NCBI RefSeq assembly: GCF_028476545.1
Contig: NW_026731653.1
Coordinates: forward strand, 36,677 to 100,676
DNA: 64,000 nucleotides
Direction: 5' to 3'
From: Physella acuta
Taxonomy: Eukaryota > Mollusca > Gastropoda > Physidae
Positions within the stretch are counted from its first letter, which is position 1. Each line of letters starts with the position of its first letter. The translations under genes were made by a program, and so were the position numbers. Below the pieces are notes generated by a model. That model had not been told where the DNA came from and did not search any database. It saw nothing but the letters and a program-made list of their open reading frames with translations. Of this stretch, positions 24,815 to 35,685 are shown one piece after another.

Positions 24815-24884
24815 GTGAGTGTTCACCCACAGGAAGTCTTCTGTGAGTGAAGTTTAAATTTACATCATAGGGCAATTTCTTAGG

Positions 24885-25635
24885 TCTACGGGGGAACATT
24901 CTCATGTCTATAGGGCAACATTCTTAGTTCTATAGGGGCAACATTCTTAGTTCTATAGGAACAACTTTCTTAGTTCTATAGGGCAACCTTTTTAGTTCTA
25001 TAGGAGCAACTTTCTTAGTTCTATAAGGGCAACTTTTTTAGTTCTATAGGGGCAACTTTCTTAGTTCTATAAGGGCAACATTCTTAGTTCTATAAGGGCA
25101 ACATTATTAGTTCTATAGGGGCAACTTACTTAGTTCTATAGGGCAACTTTCTTAGTTCTATAGGGCAACTTTCATAGTTCTATAGGGCAACTTTCTTAGT
25201 TCTATAAAGGCAACTTTCTTAGTTCTATAGGGCAACTTACTTAGTTCTATAGGGCAACTTACTTAGTTCTATAAAGGCAACTTTCTTAGTTCTATAAAGG
25301 CAACTTCATTAGTTCTATAGGGCAACTTTTTTAGTTCTACAGGGCAACTTTCTTAGTTCTATAAGGCAACTTTTTTAGTTCTACAGGGCAACTTTCTTAG
25401 TTCTATAGGGCAACTTTTTTAGTTCTACAGGGCAACTTTTTAAATTCTATATGGGCAACTTTCTTAGTTCTATAGGGGCAACTTTCTTAGTTCTATAGGG
25501 GCAACTTTCTTAGTTCTATAGGGGCAACTTTCTTAGTTCTATAAGGGCAACTTTCTTAGTTCTATAAGGGCAACATTATTAGTTCTATAGGGGCAACTTT
25601 CTTTGTTCTATAAGGCAACATTTATAGACCATTGG
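24885..25635. repeat. About 22-24-bp minisatellite, some 33 copies
   Basis: Unit TTAGTTCTATAGGGGCAACT plus TTC, with a length-variable G run and ACAGGG variants. Confidence 0.95.
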
Positions 25636-25639
25636 GGCA

Positions 25640-26930
25640 ACATTCTTAAGTCTCCTGAGACACGAGAATGTTGCCATATTTCAGATGTAGGCCCATTTGA
25701 TACATTGTTAGAAAACCTAACAAAAATAGAATTTTTGTTTGCAGGCCTAGTTAGTGAGTTGTTAAATAACCTAAAAAACAAACAGAAGCTATTAATAACT
25801 GATAAGAAATGGTGAGGGCTTATCAGGGTGTTGACCTGTGTCACGGCGTCAGACAAGTGTTGTGTACCACGTGATAACCGTAGTACAAGCAGCAGCTATT
25901 TGTGATCTGTGTCATGGTTTACATTACATGCAATGATTACAATTTACACCGATTTACGCGTTAGGTTAATTTTTTTAAAATTTTATGTAAATGGTGTGTT
26001 GGCTTTTAATATCTGATCCTATACGATACAGCTAAAATGTTGTTTAACTGAGGCTATGATGGTTGGACACACACATAAGGTACATCACCAACCAGTGTTT
26101 CTTTCAAAAAAAAATTTCCGGGAGGGGGGGGGGGGCATTGATATTCTTTCTCCTCCCCCCCCCCCCCCGAAGAGATGCCTGAAATAAACACTGTCACCAA
26201 CAATTGATGCAATTGCAATACGTCCTCTAGTAAGTGGTGGGGGGGGGGGGGGGTGGGGGTAGGTATGACTTGAGTGATCGTTTACTAGGGGTGGGGCAAA
26301 TTTGCATGCCGTCACGTGACGTAGATTATTGGTGGACCATTGAAACATCAGACAAACAATATGGTCTGCGTTACTTCACTTCTCTCCACCAACCCCCCCC
26401 CCCCCCCCCAGGTAACAGATGAAATCACATCATGACGTAATACTTTTAAATCTTTCCCTTGATACATTTGCTGATTTAAGTTATTTTGATTCGTCGTTTT
26501 AAACTAACTATCATTTAATATTTATATACATTTTCTTGCATAGCCGTCCCAGCAATAAAAAATATACAGCTTGTTGGGTGTGTGGTGGTCTATCATACAA
26601 ATAACTGCCATTAACGGCTCAAATCTCTATTAGAATGATGGAGCTGGCGTGTGCTCAGTGGAGAGAAAAATCTGAATTAGATCGGCCTGACTGGACCAGC
26701 AGTTGAGGGGTGGTGGGGGGAGGGGTGACCCTGCACAAATGCACCGTTTTATTTGTGTTGGTTTTGTCATTTAAAACTTGCTGCTAAGTAGTGTGTGTTG
26801 AGGCGGGTGAAGGGAGGGAAAGGGGTGATTTAGACCAAGCACTGATTTCTGATTAGTTGTTTAGTTAGGCGTGGGGGGGGGGGGGGGGGTGTTCCGGCAC
26901 TGATATTTTTTTTAAAAGCAGCCAAAGTTG
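25640..26930. other. Intergenic, G-run rich, one short MITE
   Basis: The open frames near 25.6-25.8 kb have no recognisable product. The MITE at 26093-26193 is the only element delimited. Confidence 0.45.
26093..26193 (+). mobile_element. Internally deleted CAGTGTTTCTTCCAG-type MITE (101 bp)
   Basis: Both ends are present (CAGTGTTTCTTTC and GAAATAAACACTG), flanked by TCACCAAC at 26085-26092 and 26194-26201. The AT-rich middle is missing, so the copy moved or decayed as a short derivative. Confidence 0.88.
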
Positions 26931-26933
26931 TGG

Positions 26934-26936
<3 letters not shown>

Positions 26937-27015
<79 letters not shown>
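26937..27015. repeat. (AT)n microsatellite, 39 units
   Basis: Pure TA/AT dinucleotides. Confidence 0.98.
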
Positions 27016-27018
<3 letters not shown>

Positions 27019-27266
27019 CTTGACTTTCTGTTAAGCTTTGGTTTTTAAAATACCTGTTGACTTGATAGAGAGACTCTATAAAGAGACTCGCCCAACTAAT
27101 GACTTCAGAGCTTAATGCTATCTCTGGCAATTTAAATCACTAGTAATCAGTTAAATAATGACAAAAAAAAACGTAAACGCATTTTTTTTTGCTAAACCGG
27201 TAAACGAAATAACCCGTAATTTAACAGGACAGAGTGGAAACTGCGCATGTCTAAGAAACTTGATAT

Positions 27267-27814
27267 GATAGCCTATATTTGCTGGGCATTTGGTTTTGTA
27301 GCTAGCTATGTTTGAGATAGCCTATATTTGCTGGGCATTTGGTTTTGTAGCTAGCTATGTTTGAGATAGCCTATATTTGCTGGGCATTTGGTTTTGTAGC
27401 TAGCTATGTTTGAGATAGCCTATATTTGCTGGGCATTTGGTTTTGTAGCTAGCTATGTTTGAGATAGCCTATATTTGCTGGGCATTTGGTTTTGTAGCTA
27501 GCTATGTTTGAGATAGCCTATATTTGCTGGGCATTTGGTTTTGTAGCTAGCTATGTTTGAGATAGCCTATATTTGCTGGGCATTTGGTTTTGTAGCTAGC
27601 TATGTTTGAGATAGCCTATATTTGCTGGGCATTTGGTTTTGTAGCTAGCTATGTTTGAGATAGCCTATATTTGCTGGGCATTTGGTTTTGTAGCTAGCTA
27701 TGTTTGAGATAGCCTATATTTGCTGGGCATTTGGTTTTGTAGCTAGCTATGTTTGAGATAGCCTATATTTGCTGGGCATTTGGTTTTGTAGCTAGCTATG
27801 TTAGAGATAGCCTT
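27267..27814. repeat. Near-perfect 49-bp minisatellite, 11 copies
   Basis: Unit GATAGCCTATATTTGCTGGG, CATTTGGTTTTGTAGCTAGC, TATGTTTGA. All complete units look identical; only the last has TTAGA for TTTGA. This is the most uniform array in the window. Confidence 0.97.
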
Positions 27815-27860
27815 GTCTGAATCCTGGATATACAGTACACATGCTGCTGTCTGTTGCAAT

Positions 27861-27967
27861 TTTCGGGGGGGGGGGGGGCGGACACTGTTAAAAGTATATA
27901 TTTTCTATATAAATTTTATTTCATTCGGGGGGGGGGGGGGGGCAAGAGATGCCTGGAAGAAACTCTG
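27861..27967 (+). mobile_element. 5'-truncated CAGTGTTTCTTCCAG-type MITE
   Basis: It has the right half only: G run, GGACACTGTTAAAAGTATAT, AT-rich block, and the right end GCCTGGAAGAAACTCTG. The left terminus is absent. Confidence 0.8.
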
Positions 27968-28520
27968 AATGTACGGAGTACAAAATGATGCTACACGTTG
28001 CTATCATTGCGTCTAAAGGTACCAAAGAAAAAAATATTGCCCCAACGGAAATGACCAGATTCGGTGCCAAATATTTGACCCAATTCCAGCAGTTTCCGGG
28101 TATAGATATAAAAGCGGGTCACAGAGGTGGGCCCCAGCTGATCAATTATTGATCCGACAGATTGGAAATATTAAGTACGTGTCTGCTGCACACTAAATCA
28201 ATGTTAGTTATGGCCAACTCAAGATAATTAGACTGCTCCAGGGATATACACCACCCTCCTTGGTCTGCTTAAACTTTTAGATACCCACCCTCCTTTTATG
28301 TAGGCTACCCCACCCTCCTATACAAGTTTATTACCCCACCCAGCTAGAAATGTGAGATGCACCAACCATCAAGTTCAATTTCAGACGCTGAGGACCCAAT
28401 ACAAAACAAGTGCAACAAGAAAACCTAAATTCACGGAGTCAGGTATTTTATCTGGCCAAATACTCAAAACATCACAGTCAAAAAGAGACCAGATAAACCA
28501 ACATTTTAAAAATGAAAAGC
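27968..28520. other. Intergenic, short open stretch of unknown meaning
   Basis: A plus frame (27985-28152) reads HVAIIASKGTKEKNIAPTEM and then AKYLTQFQQFPGIDIKAGHR, which could be protein-like, but it starts in the MITE end and has no splice or start context. CCACCCTCCT words recur at 28250-28345. Confidence 0.3.
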
Positions 28521-28524
28521 CAAA

Positions 28525-29286
28525 TTTATTTTTCTGTACTAATAATGCAAGCCAAATTTACTGGTTTTAATCAAATTTATTTTTCTACAGCACTAATATA
28601 AGCCAAATTAATATTTTTATTCCAATATTTGTAATTTCTGATTTAATGCAAACAAATTTTTAAATTTCATTACGGCAGTAATAGCTATATATAACTCAGC
28701 TATTCTCGATACATAAAAACAAGGTAAAATTCTCAGCAATTTCAGAATGCTTTTTTTTTTAAAATAAAATTGTAGTTAAAATGATCAGATAAAAATTATT
28801 ATGTAAAAACAACTTGGACATTTGATTCATCATAAGGTAAACAAATGAAAATTTACAGTGGGATAACGGATGGTGGATACAATGAATCAATGAAAAAATA
28901 CTTCAAACATTTAATATATAATCAATTTTTTTTTAAAAACTTTAACATTTAAACCATGCAACAGAATTCACAAATAATTTTTTTTAAAGTTCTGGAACTA
29001 AAAAGATTCATCAGAGATTCCTAAAAAATTAATTAATAATCTAAAAACAAAAAGTTAGTCACAGACTTATTTAATTTTTCAAAAAAAAAAAAAAAAAAAA
29101 ATCCAAAAAATTATTGACACTATTTCTCCAATGACAAAAGAATGAATCAACAAATCGTCCAATTGAGCACACCAAACACACATCCACACACCAGTGATAC
29201 ACCTAGACCTTGACCTATACTGGGTCAGCATGACATTCAAACCGCCGAGTTTCAAATATTCAGTGAAGGCAACACAGACGACCGGC
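28525..29286 (-). other. Probable 3' UTR of the ADISSP homologue, several poly(A) signals
   Basis: AT-rich sequence follows the TGA. On the minus strand AATAAA hexamers lie at 28621-28616, 28581-28576 and 28530-28525. I cannot tell which is used. A 20-base A run on the plus strand near 29081-29100 would read as a U run in the transcript. Confidence 0.45.
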
Positions 29287-29384
29287 TCAGAACCCCTGCC
29301 AATCACTGGCATCAGATTCCTCATCCAACTCTACCTTAATACAGTGTATACCTTTCTTCAAAGATGGAGTACCTTTACCTTTAC
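29287..29384 (-). CDS. ADISSP: ADISSP homologue, last coding exon with stop
   Basis: After the acceptor TTTTTCCAG the exon encodes KGKGTPSLKKGIHCIKVELD, then EESDASDWQGF and TGA (29289-29287). The GTP-x-L-x-x-G-I/V-x-C block and the SDW-x-GF end are the hallmark C-terminus of C20orf27 proteins. Its 3' UTR runs towards lower coordinates. Confidence 0.9.
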
Positions 29385-32300
29385 CTGGAAAAACAAGAGT
29401 CAAGGGAAAGTAAATATATTGATGGAGGGTAACAAAATACAAGCAACAATAGACAGAAATAACAAACCAATGCAGTGAAAGACATTTTCACATTTGAGTT
29501 CAAGAAGAGAAGAGTTGTGCTTAAATACAATCATATGAAGAGAATATGAAGTTTACAAGACCACAATTTTATGGGAATACACAACATAAAATAATCCTTT
29601 AGACTTGAACCCATACCGTGTAGAACCCAGCAGGTACACAATAACATCCAACTTTATAATGGATCTTTTAACACAGCTGCTGTCTATGTCAGCAAATACT
29701 TCATCAAAATCTTGAAGAAAACATTTTCTTCTTCATTCTAAAGTTGGATGGGATTTCTTCCAACACAATGAGGTATCATGTGACTAAGTATTATGTGACT
29801 AAGTATTATGTGACTAAGTATTATGTGACCAAGTATCATGTGACTAAGTATTATGTGACTAAGTATTATGTGACTAAGTATTATGTGACTAAGGGATTTC
29901 TTCCAACACAATGAAGTATTATGTGACTAACTATTATGTGACTAAGTATTATGTGACCAAGTATTATGTGACCAAGTATTATGTGACTAAGTTATTTTGC
30001 ACCATTTGGCCCAGCTGGTTTAACAGTCTGTTTATCTTTCTGGAGTTGCCTCTATAGCCTTTGTCCATCTGGGAACAAACTACGAGGAAGCAGTTGTTTG
30101 ATTTTGGAGGTACTCTCCTAGATAGGATGCTGTCCCGGGGATCAAACTCAAGACTTTTGGGTTTAACAACATTGAGCTTTACTGGCCCAACCACACCAAC
30201 CCATTAGAAAACATCTACAACATCTATTATATCAGTTTTAGCAAAATTATAAAACTTCAATTTTCTATTCCTTCCCCCACCCCACTCACCACTATAAGAA
30301 AAAATATTATACAGATTCCTAGCAAGGCGGTTACATTTTTATTGAATGATAAATAAAACTGGGACTTAATAATAATATGTAGACTAGACCATTCAAGACA
30401 ACTTTTAGACCACACAACACTTACAACTTTTAAACTAGACCATCATTAAATTAACTTTCAGTTAAGACCAACATTAAATTAACTTTCAGTTAAGACCAAC
30501 ATTAAATTAACTTTCAGTTAAGACCAACATGAAATTAACTTTCAGTTAAGACCAACATGAAATTAACTTTCAGTTAAGACCAACATTAAATTAACTTTCA
30601 GTTAAGACCAACATTAAATTAACTTTCAGCTAAGACCAACATTAAATTAACTTTCAGCTAAGACCAACATTAAATTAACTTTCAGTTAAGACCAACACTA
30701 AATTAACTTACCTAAAACTCGAGCATGTAAAACAAGAGTAATTTTCTTTTTAGGATCTTTGGAGCATGAATATGTAACTGTCTCCTGCATTATCTTTTCC
30801 TTCATTGCGCTAAATATAATCACTACGTCATGCCCTGTGCCTAAGAAGATAGAAGAAAAAAAGATAAATAATAATCCGTAAATATCTTTAAAGACATTTA
30901 CACAAACAACGTTTGAAAATTTAAAATTGAGTTTGAAATGAAAATTGAACCCTTACCCTGTGCCGTAGGGGTTACTGATTCAATTTTGGCATTGAGGTTT
31001 TCTAGAGGTTGAAATGTTGTGTCTTTCCCCAAGTTATCGTTCACAGAAAATCTGACCTCGTAAATGTGTTTGATTTGCAAGAAGCCTAGCCGGACATTGA
31101 TTTTGTTTTCATCCACATGTTCCAACAGAATCTGGGAGTCATGGGCACTAAGGTCATCTGCAAGAGATGGGAGTTATCTGGAGATATTTGTTTAGCTAAA
31201 GTATATAAAGCCCTCCCCCCCCCCTCCATATTCACAAAGAAGCTTCATTATTTCCAACCTTTTAATCGCTACTTACTAAAAGAAATCTTTAGTGCCCTCA
31301 TTCCCAAATAATCTTTTTTCTAATATTCAATTCAATAAGTATTTATATTTCTAATAGAAATATGTACTTTGATGTTATTACTAATACAGATATACCTCCC
31401 ACTCATATCATTAACTAGGTTATGGCCTAGATTGTTGGTTGTGTTTAAGTTGAGCTTTGAGAATAAGCTTGACATAATGTGAAATACAGCCAGATAACAA
31501 CAGTCTTTATTTAAGTTGTGAAATAACTACCTTTGTCATTAGTCTACAAAATGTACAACCAACTAACTTCTTTAGGCACTACAAAATATACAACAATCTA
31601 AACCTTCTTTAGGCACTACAAAATGTACAACAAACTAGCCTTCTTTAGGCACTACAAAATGTACAACAAACTAGCCTTCTTTAGGCACTACAAAATGTAC
31701 AACAATCTAACCTTCTTTAGGCACTACAAAATGTACAACAAACTAGCCTTCTTTAGGCACTACAAAATGTACAACAATCTAACCTTCTTTAGGCACTACA
31801 AAATGTACAACAAACTAGCCTTCTTTAGGCACTACAAAATGTACAACAATCTAACCTTCTTTAGGCACTACAAAATGTACAACAAACTAACCTTCTCTAG
31901 GCACTACAAAATGTACAACAAACTAGCCTTCTTTAGGCACTACAAAATGTACAACAATCTAACCTTCTTTAGGCACTACAAAATGTACAACAATCTAACC
32001 TTCTCTAGGCACTACAAAATGTACAACAAACTAACCTTCTTTAGGCACTACAAAATGTACAACAATCTAACCTTCTCTAGGCACTACAAAATGTACAACA
32101 ATCTAACCTTCTCTAGGCACTACAAAATGTACAACAATCTAACCTTCTTTAGGCACTACAAAATGTACAACAATCTAACCTTCTCTAGGCACTACAAAAT
32201 GTACAACAAACTAACCTTCTTTAGGCACTACAAAATGTACAACAAACTAACCTTCTTTAGGCACTACAAAATGTACAACAAACTAACCTTCTTTAGGCAC

Positions 32301-32555
32301 TACAAAATGTACAACAAACTAACCTTCTTTAGGCACTACAAAATGTACAACAATCTAACCTTCTCTAGGCACTACAAAATGTACAACAAACTAACCTTCT
32401 TTAGGCACTACAAAATGTACAACAAACTAACCTTCTCTAGGCACTACAAAATGTACAACAAACTAACCTTCTTTAGGCACTACAAAATGGGCATGGTGGT
32501 GTGAATGATGTGAATGGCCGTCATGATCAACACTGCTATTGGAGGGGTCTGCCAT
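29287..32555 (-). CDS. ADISSP: ADISSP/C20orf27 (UPF0687) homologue, complete, 4 coding exons
   Basis: Joining 32555-32468, 31157-30957, 30840-30712 and 29384-29287 (minus strand) gives an uninterrupted 171-residue protein, close to the 174 residues of human C20orf27. The order of motifs matches the human protein as I recall it: a His-rich N-terminus ending HAHF (human HVHF), then NVRLGFLQIKHIYEVRF (human LVKVGFLKILHRYEITF), FSAMKEKIMQE (human YSAHKEGVLKE), LHARVL (human VQARVM), GTPSLKKGIHC and a SDWQGF end (human SDWHGFD). All introns are GT-AG and interrupt a codon after its first base. In mammals the protein is called adipose-secreted signaling protein; its role in invertebrates is unknown. 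I see no signal peptide or membrane segment. Orthology rests on recalled sequence, but length, order and the C-terminus all agree. Confidence 0.92.
29769..29996. repeat. 15-bp minisatellite inside the last ADISSP intron
   Basis: About 14 copies of GTATTATGTGACTAA with ATCATG and GACCAA variants. A short non-repeat block (GGGATTTCTTCCAACACAAT) occurs at 29749-29770 and again at 29894-29913, showing that the array grew partly by duplicating a longer segment. Confidence 0.9.
30020..30197 (-). mobile_element. tRNA-derived SINE, diverged (ADISSP last intron)
   Basis: On the minus strand a tRNA-like head has a box A-like stretch (GTTGGGCCAGTAAAGCTC) and a box B-like stretch (GAGTTTGATCCCC). The body shares AACAACTG and GGACAAAGGCTAT with the copies near 44.1 kb and 12.7 kb. 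It lies in the same orientation as the host gene. I found no clear flanking duplication. Confidence 0.7.
30435..30706 (-). repeat. 28-bp minisatellite starting at a splice donor (ADISSP intron)
   Basis: Nine to ten units with the core GTTAATTTAATGTTGGTC. On the minus strand the donor region reads GTAAGTTAATTTAGTGTTGG and the repeats read GAAAGTTAATTTAATGTTGG, 17 of 20 positions identical, so the first 20 nt of the intron are themselves the outermost unit. Confidence 0.9.
30712..30840 (-). CDS. ADISSP: ADISSP homologue, third coding exon
   Basis: The acceptor TTCTTAG|GC and the strong donor TTTTAG|GTAAGT enclose 129 nt. They encode TGHDVVIIFSAMKEKIMQE and then a strand-rich segment ending LHARVL, in line with the human KEGVLKEE...QARVM block. 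A 28-bp minisatellite starts within the first bases of the next intron. Confidence 0.88.
30957..31157 (-). CDS. ADISSP: ADISSP homologue, second coding exon
   Basis: The acceptor CTCTTGCAG|AT and the donor CACAGG|GTAAGG enclose 201 nt, which add 66 whole codons plus split codons at each end. This is the best conserved part of the family (LGFLQIKHIYEVRF, then IESVTPTAQG). The following intron is only 116 nt (30956-30841) and holds no array. Confidence 0.9.
31548..32490 (-). repeat. 36-bp minisatellite of duplicated exon end plus splice donor
   Basis: About 26 tandem 36-bp units. Read on the minus strand each unit holds the last 22 nt of the first coding exon (CATTTTGTAGTGCCTAAAG plus AAG) followed by the donor GTTAG and the first bases of the intron. 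The unit nearest the gene is the real exon end. Units differ by T/C in CTTTAGG or CTCTAGG on the plus strand and A/T after GTTAG. The unit length is divisible by three, which explains the long antisense open frame here; that frame is not a gene. Confidence 0.95.
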
Positions 32556-32585
32556 TGTGTCTCTTTCAGGTTTGCACTTAATTAT
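32468..32585 (-). CDS. ADISSP: ADISSP homologue, first coding exon
   Basis: A probable acceptor (T-rich tract then TTTAG) ends at 32586, so the exon runs 32585-32468 with about 30 nt of 5' UTR and the ATG at 32555-32553. It encodes 29 residues, MADPSNSSVDHDGHSHHSHH followed by HAHFVVPKE, with seven His residues in a 13-residue stretch that could bind metal. The donor is AAGAAG|GTTAGT, a modest match to consensus. The last 22 nt of the exon and the donor recur about 26 times in the intron. Only the first donor keeps the frame, because reading on past it gives GGT TAG. Confidence 0.88.
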
Positions 32586-32909
32586 CTAAACAAAAATAAT
32601 CACATGAATACATTAATTGGAACTAGTATGTCTTAGGACTAAGTGGTTATTCACTTTTCTGAAATGCATGTCATTTAACTATTCGTAGTTGGCTATTTTT
32701 AGCTGACCAATCGAATTTTAAAAATGTATTGTCCTGCGCATGCGTGCATATTTAAAAAAATTATTTTGAGTATGAGTCTACTTTTCTACGATGTTTTTTA
32801 ACTGTTGTCGAAGTGGTTGTGTATTAGGTAGTTGGTTTTTTGTGGCATGGGATCTATTCCTTTTGGCTCGAAGTTTTAATTTTGCTTTTTTTTTAATTCT
32901 ACCTTAGGG

Positions 32910-32955
32910 GTTAGGGTTAAGCAATAGGGTTAAGTTTAAGAGTTAGGGTTCTACA
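32910..32955. repeat. Degenerate TTAGGG-like cluster
   Basis: GGGGTTAGGGTTAAGCAATA, then GGGTTAAGTTTAAGAGTTAG. Loose and short; probably chance or a worn telomere-like seed. Confidence 0.4.
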
Positions 32956-33087
32956 CAACATTACACACTGCATAAATTGGGGAAATTAAGAATCACAGAA
33001 AAATTCCTCGCTCTGATTGGTCAGAGTACGATTAGCCTTTTGAGGGCTAATATTTGTAGTGAACTACTAACAGCCACAGCCTGGTCA

Positions 33088-33392
33088 TTATAACGTACCA
33101 TTTGACTTAACTAGGCCTACACAATAAGCAATTGTCAAATAATGTACCATTTGACTTAACTAGGCCTACACAATAAGCAATTGTCAAATAATGTACCATT
33201 TGACTTAACTAGGCCTACACAATAAGCAATTGTCAAATAATGTACCATTTGACTTAACTAGGCCTACACAATAAGCAATTGTCAAATGATGTACCATTTG
33301 ACTTAACTAGGCCTACACAATAAGCAATTGTCAAATAATGTACCATTTGACTTAACTAGGCCTACACAATACGCAATTGTCAAACAATGAAC
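33088..33392. repeat. 49-bp minisatellite, six copies
   Basis: Unit ATGTACCATTTGACTTAACT, AGGCCTACACAATAAGCAAT, TGTCAAATA. Nearly perfect. It lies in the probable first intron of the ADISSP homologue. Confidence 0.96.
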
Positions 33393-33844
33393 GATTTAAA
33401 AGATGGAACTGCCAGCACGCTTGACTATATGGCTGACATTTTTTTTTGAGTTAACAGTCACAGACCCCAACAGCTAGGAGAGAAGAATCTATTTAAAGAT
33501 AGGCCTAGTAAATAATGAAATAAAAATAGTACTACAAAGGCTCTATTGTAAAAAATGTTTAATCCGGGCCTGTATATTTATTATGTACAGGAGTCCGACA
33601 ATAGACTATACACAAGTGGTGTTAAGTGATTAATTGTATAATAATCTCAGGTTTGGGGTTGCGGTCCAATTTAGGGTTGGGGCTATGGTATGGCAGGTTG
33701 GCACTGACATTTGTAATTGATTCTTGGATTTAGTTCAGAAGATTCTATTAGGCCTACTGTGGCATTATCCAACAATAGTAAAACATATTTCCCCCACTAT
33801 AAATTTTTACTTAGGTAGACTGGCAGTAGAGCACTATCCTGCTA

Positions 33845-33911
33845 ACAGTGTCCACCCCGAAGATTTCAAGTGCCGCCACCCCCCAGAGAAAAAAGTCTGG
33901 AAGAAACACTG
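33845..33911 (-). mobile_element. Fragment of the CAGTGTTTCTTCCAG-type MITE
   Basis: About 67 bp remain, from AACAGTGTCCACCCCGAAG through GTCTGGAAGAAACACTG. It has one true terminus; the other side is cut at the inner CAGTGTCC motif. Confidence 0.75.
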
Positions 33912-34114
33912 TAGGCTATTAGAGTGCTAGAGATTATGACTTGTTTTGTACATCTACTCTCTAAAATCAAGATCGTTAGGTCTTGTTCTAGAGTATCTAG
34001 ATCTTGATTCAAGATCCTACTTTTGGGACCTAATGAGTCCTAACGCCATCAATATTTTAAAACTATTTTCTATAGCATGTGTAGTATAAGAAGTAGTAAC
34101 AGTGTTATTACCAT

Positions 34115-35400
34115 TTAATAATTCAAATCTTCTAGATCTAGTTATTCTCTGGATATCTAGTAGATCTAGTAGCACTAGATTCTAGATCTACATTAGAATT
34201 AGGGTGTTGTGTGATGAGGGGCAGAGGAGGGGGGGGGGGGGGGGGAGGGTTCAGATAATGTGACGTCAAACTTTTGCATTATAAAAAAGCAATTTTAGAA
34301 AACGAATTTATGCCGTTATTTAGCATTTTAGAAAACCATTTTAATAAATTGTCATAGGAATTGATTAAAATACTCTATGTTGACAGAGTTCAGACAAGAA
34401 ATGGGAAAAATATAGATCTGGTATTTTAAGAACAATTCAACTGCAATTTAAAAGGGGTTGTAGGCTGTTGTGTGACGTCATTTTAGGGGGGGGGGGAGGC
34501 GGGGTCTGGCTTTTTTTGACGATATGTGACGGAGGGGGGGGGGGGGGGGGGTTAAAATTCACAAAAACAAGCGCGACATCATTTATGGATGACCCCTTGT
34601 GCTTTAGGTCTAAATTCTAGTTTTACTAGAGCTAGACTCTAGTAGCGTCTAACACTCAACTCTAAAACTAAACCAATTTCCAAAATTTGTAGGAAATCCT
34701 CAAATAGTTTAAATAAGCCTATAGCCTTTTTTAGGCCTACTTAGTACTTAATACTACTTACTACTTACGTTTAATAATAGGCCTAGTCAATAATTTCAAT
34801 AATAGAGCAAACAAATAGATCTAGATCTAGACCTGATCTAGACCTATGACCTATGTGTATGTCAGTGTGTGATAATAATATGATAATAATAATAATAGCC
34901 TAATAATAATAAATAGATGATCAATTTAGATTCTAGGCCTTATTGTCACTAATTGATTGTATAGCCGACTATAGCCCAGTTCACTTTGTTTTAGTCTAAG
35001 TATAGATCTAGTAGTATATTAAGTATAGTTTAGTATAGTAGTGTATAAACTCTAGATATCTAGTATTATCTAATATCTAGATCTAGATCTAGTTTAGTAC
35101 AGTTAGAATCTAGAAACTAAGTAGGCCCTATTAGTCTATTAGAAAGTAGATTCTCTAGCCTGCCTGCTTTTTTAATTTACTTGAAGTTAATCATTAAATT
35201 AATCAATGATGTAAGAATGTAAGTTATAATAAGTAACCTTAGTAAAGTCGTTATAAAGTTAGACCTTTTTTTAATAAATTTTTATGAAACTGAAGTCAAG
35301 TGAAGTAGATCTAGATTTCTAGATCTAGACTCTAGCTAGATCTATCTCGATTTAGTCTACTTACCCTACTAAGATCTAGAATCTAGGATAAACTTAACTA
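34115..35400. repeat. TAGATCTAG-rich low-complexity region
   Basis: AT-rich sequence strewn with TAGATCTAG, CTAGATCTAG and TAGTCTAG in no fixed period, apart from the G-run repeat at 34193-34600. It lies in the probable first intron of the ADISSP homologue. No exon is visible. Confidence 0.7.
34193..34600. repeat. G-run repeat with paired TGTGACGTCA motifs, unclassified
   Basis: Two related halves, each with a TGTGACGTCA or TGTGACGGAG motif and a run of G. The second half has GGGGTCTGGCTTTTTTTGAC and ends CGCGACATCATTTATGGATG. It looks like a dispersed invertebrate repeat, but I cannot place it. Confidence 0.4.
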
Positions 35401-35469
35401 GGATTCAAGGTTAGAATTTAGAATTTACAACGCCCACAACTAAAAAAAAATATTTTAAAAAAGTCACAA

Positions 35470-35495
35470 GTGACGAGCTTCGGTTCACTCGTCAC
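35470..35495. other. Short perfect hairpin
   Basis: GTGACGAG and CTCGTCAC form an 8-bp stem around a 10-nt loop, 190 bp downstream (in gene direction) of the probable first ADISSP donor. Confidence 0.5.
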
Positions 35496-35685
35496 ACAAG
35501 CAGAAAATTAATAAAAATCCGCATTTGACTGAAGTTATTATTTATTTAATGATTTAATGGTTATGTTCACTTCACAAATCTATTTTTACCAATAACACTA
35601 AAACAAAATAAGTCTAAATCTGTATTTTGCGCCTTACTGGAAGGAGGCAGTCACCGAATTCAAACGAACACTGTTATTTTCTTAC

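Noticed and set aside
31623-32504. 293-codon plus-strand frame of MYNKLAFFRHYK repeats
   Set aside because: It is antisense to the ADISSP intron array; the 36-bp unit forces an open frame.
32910-32955. Interstitial telomere array
   Set aside because: Only four loose TTAGGG-like words; no tandem TTAGGG run.
32690-33070. Inverted-repeat MITE bounded by GCTGACCAATC and GATTGGTCAGAG
   Set aside because: The two sides match over only about 11 bp with many gaps outside, and there is no flanking duplication.
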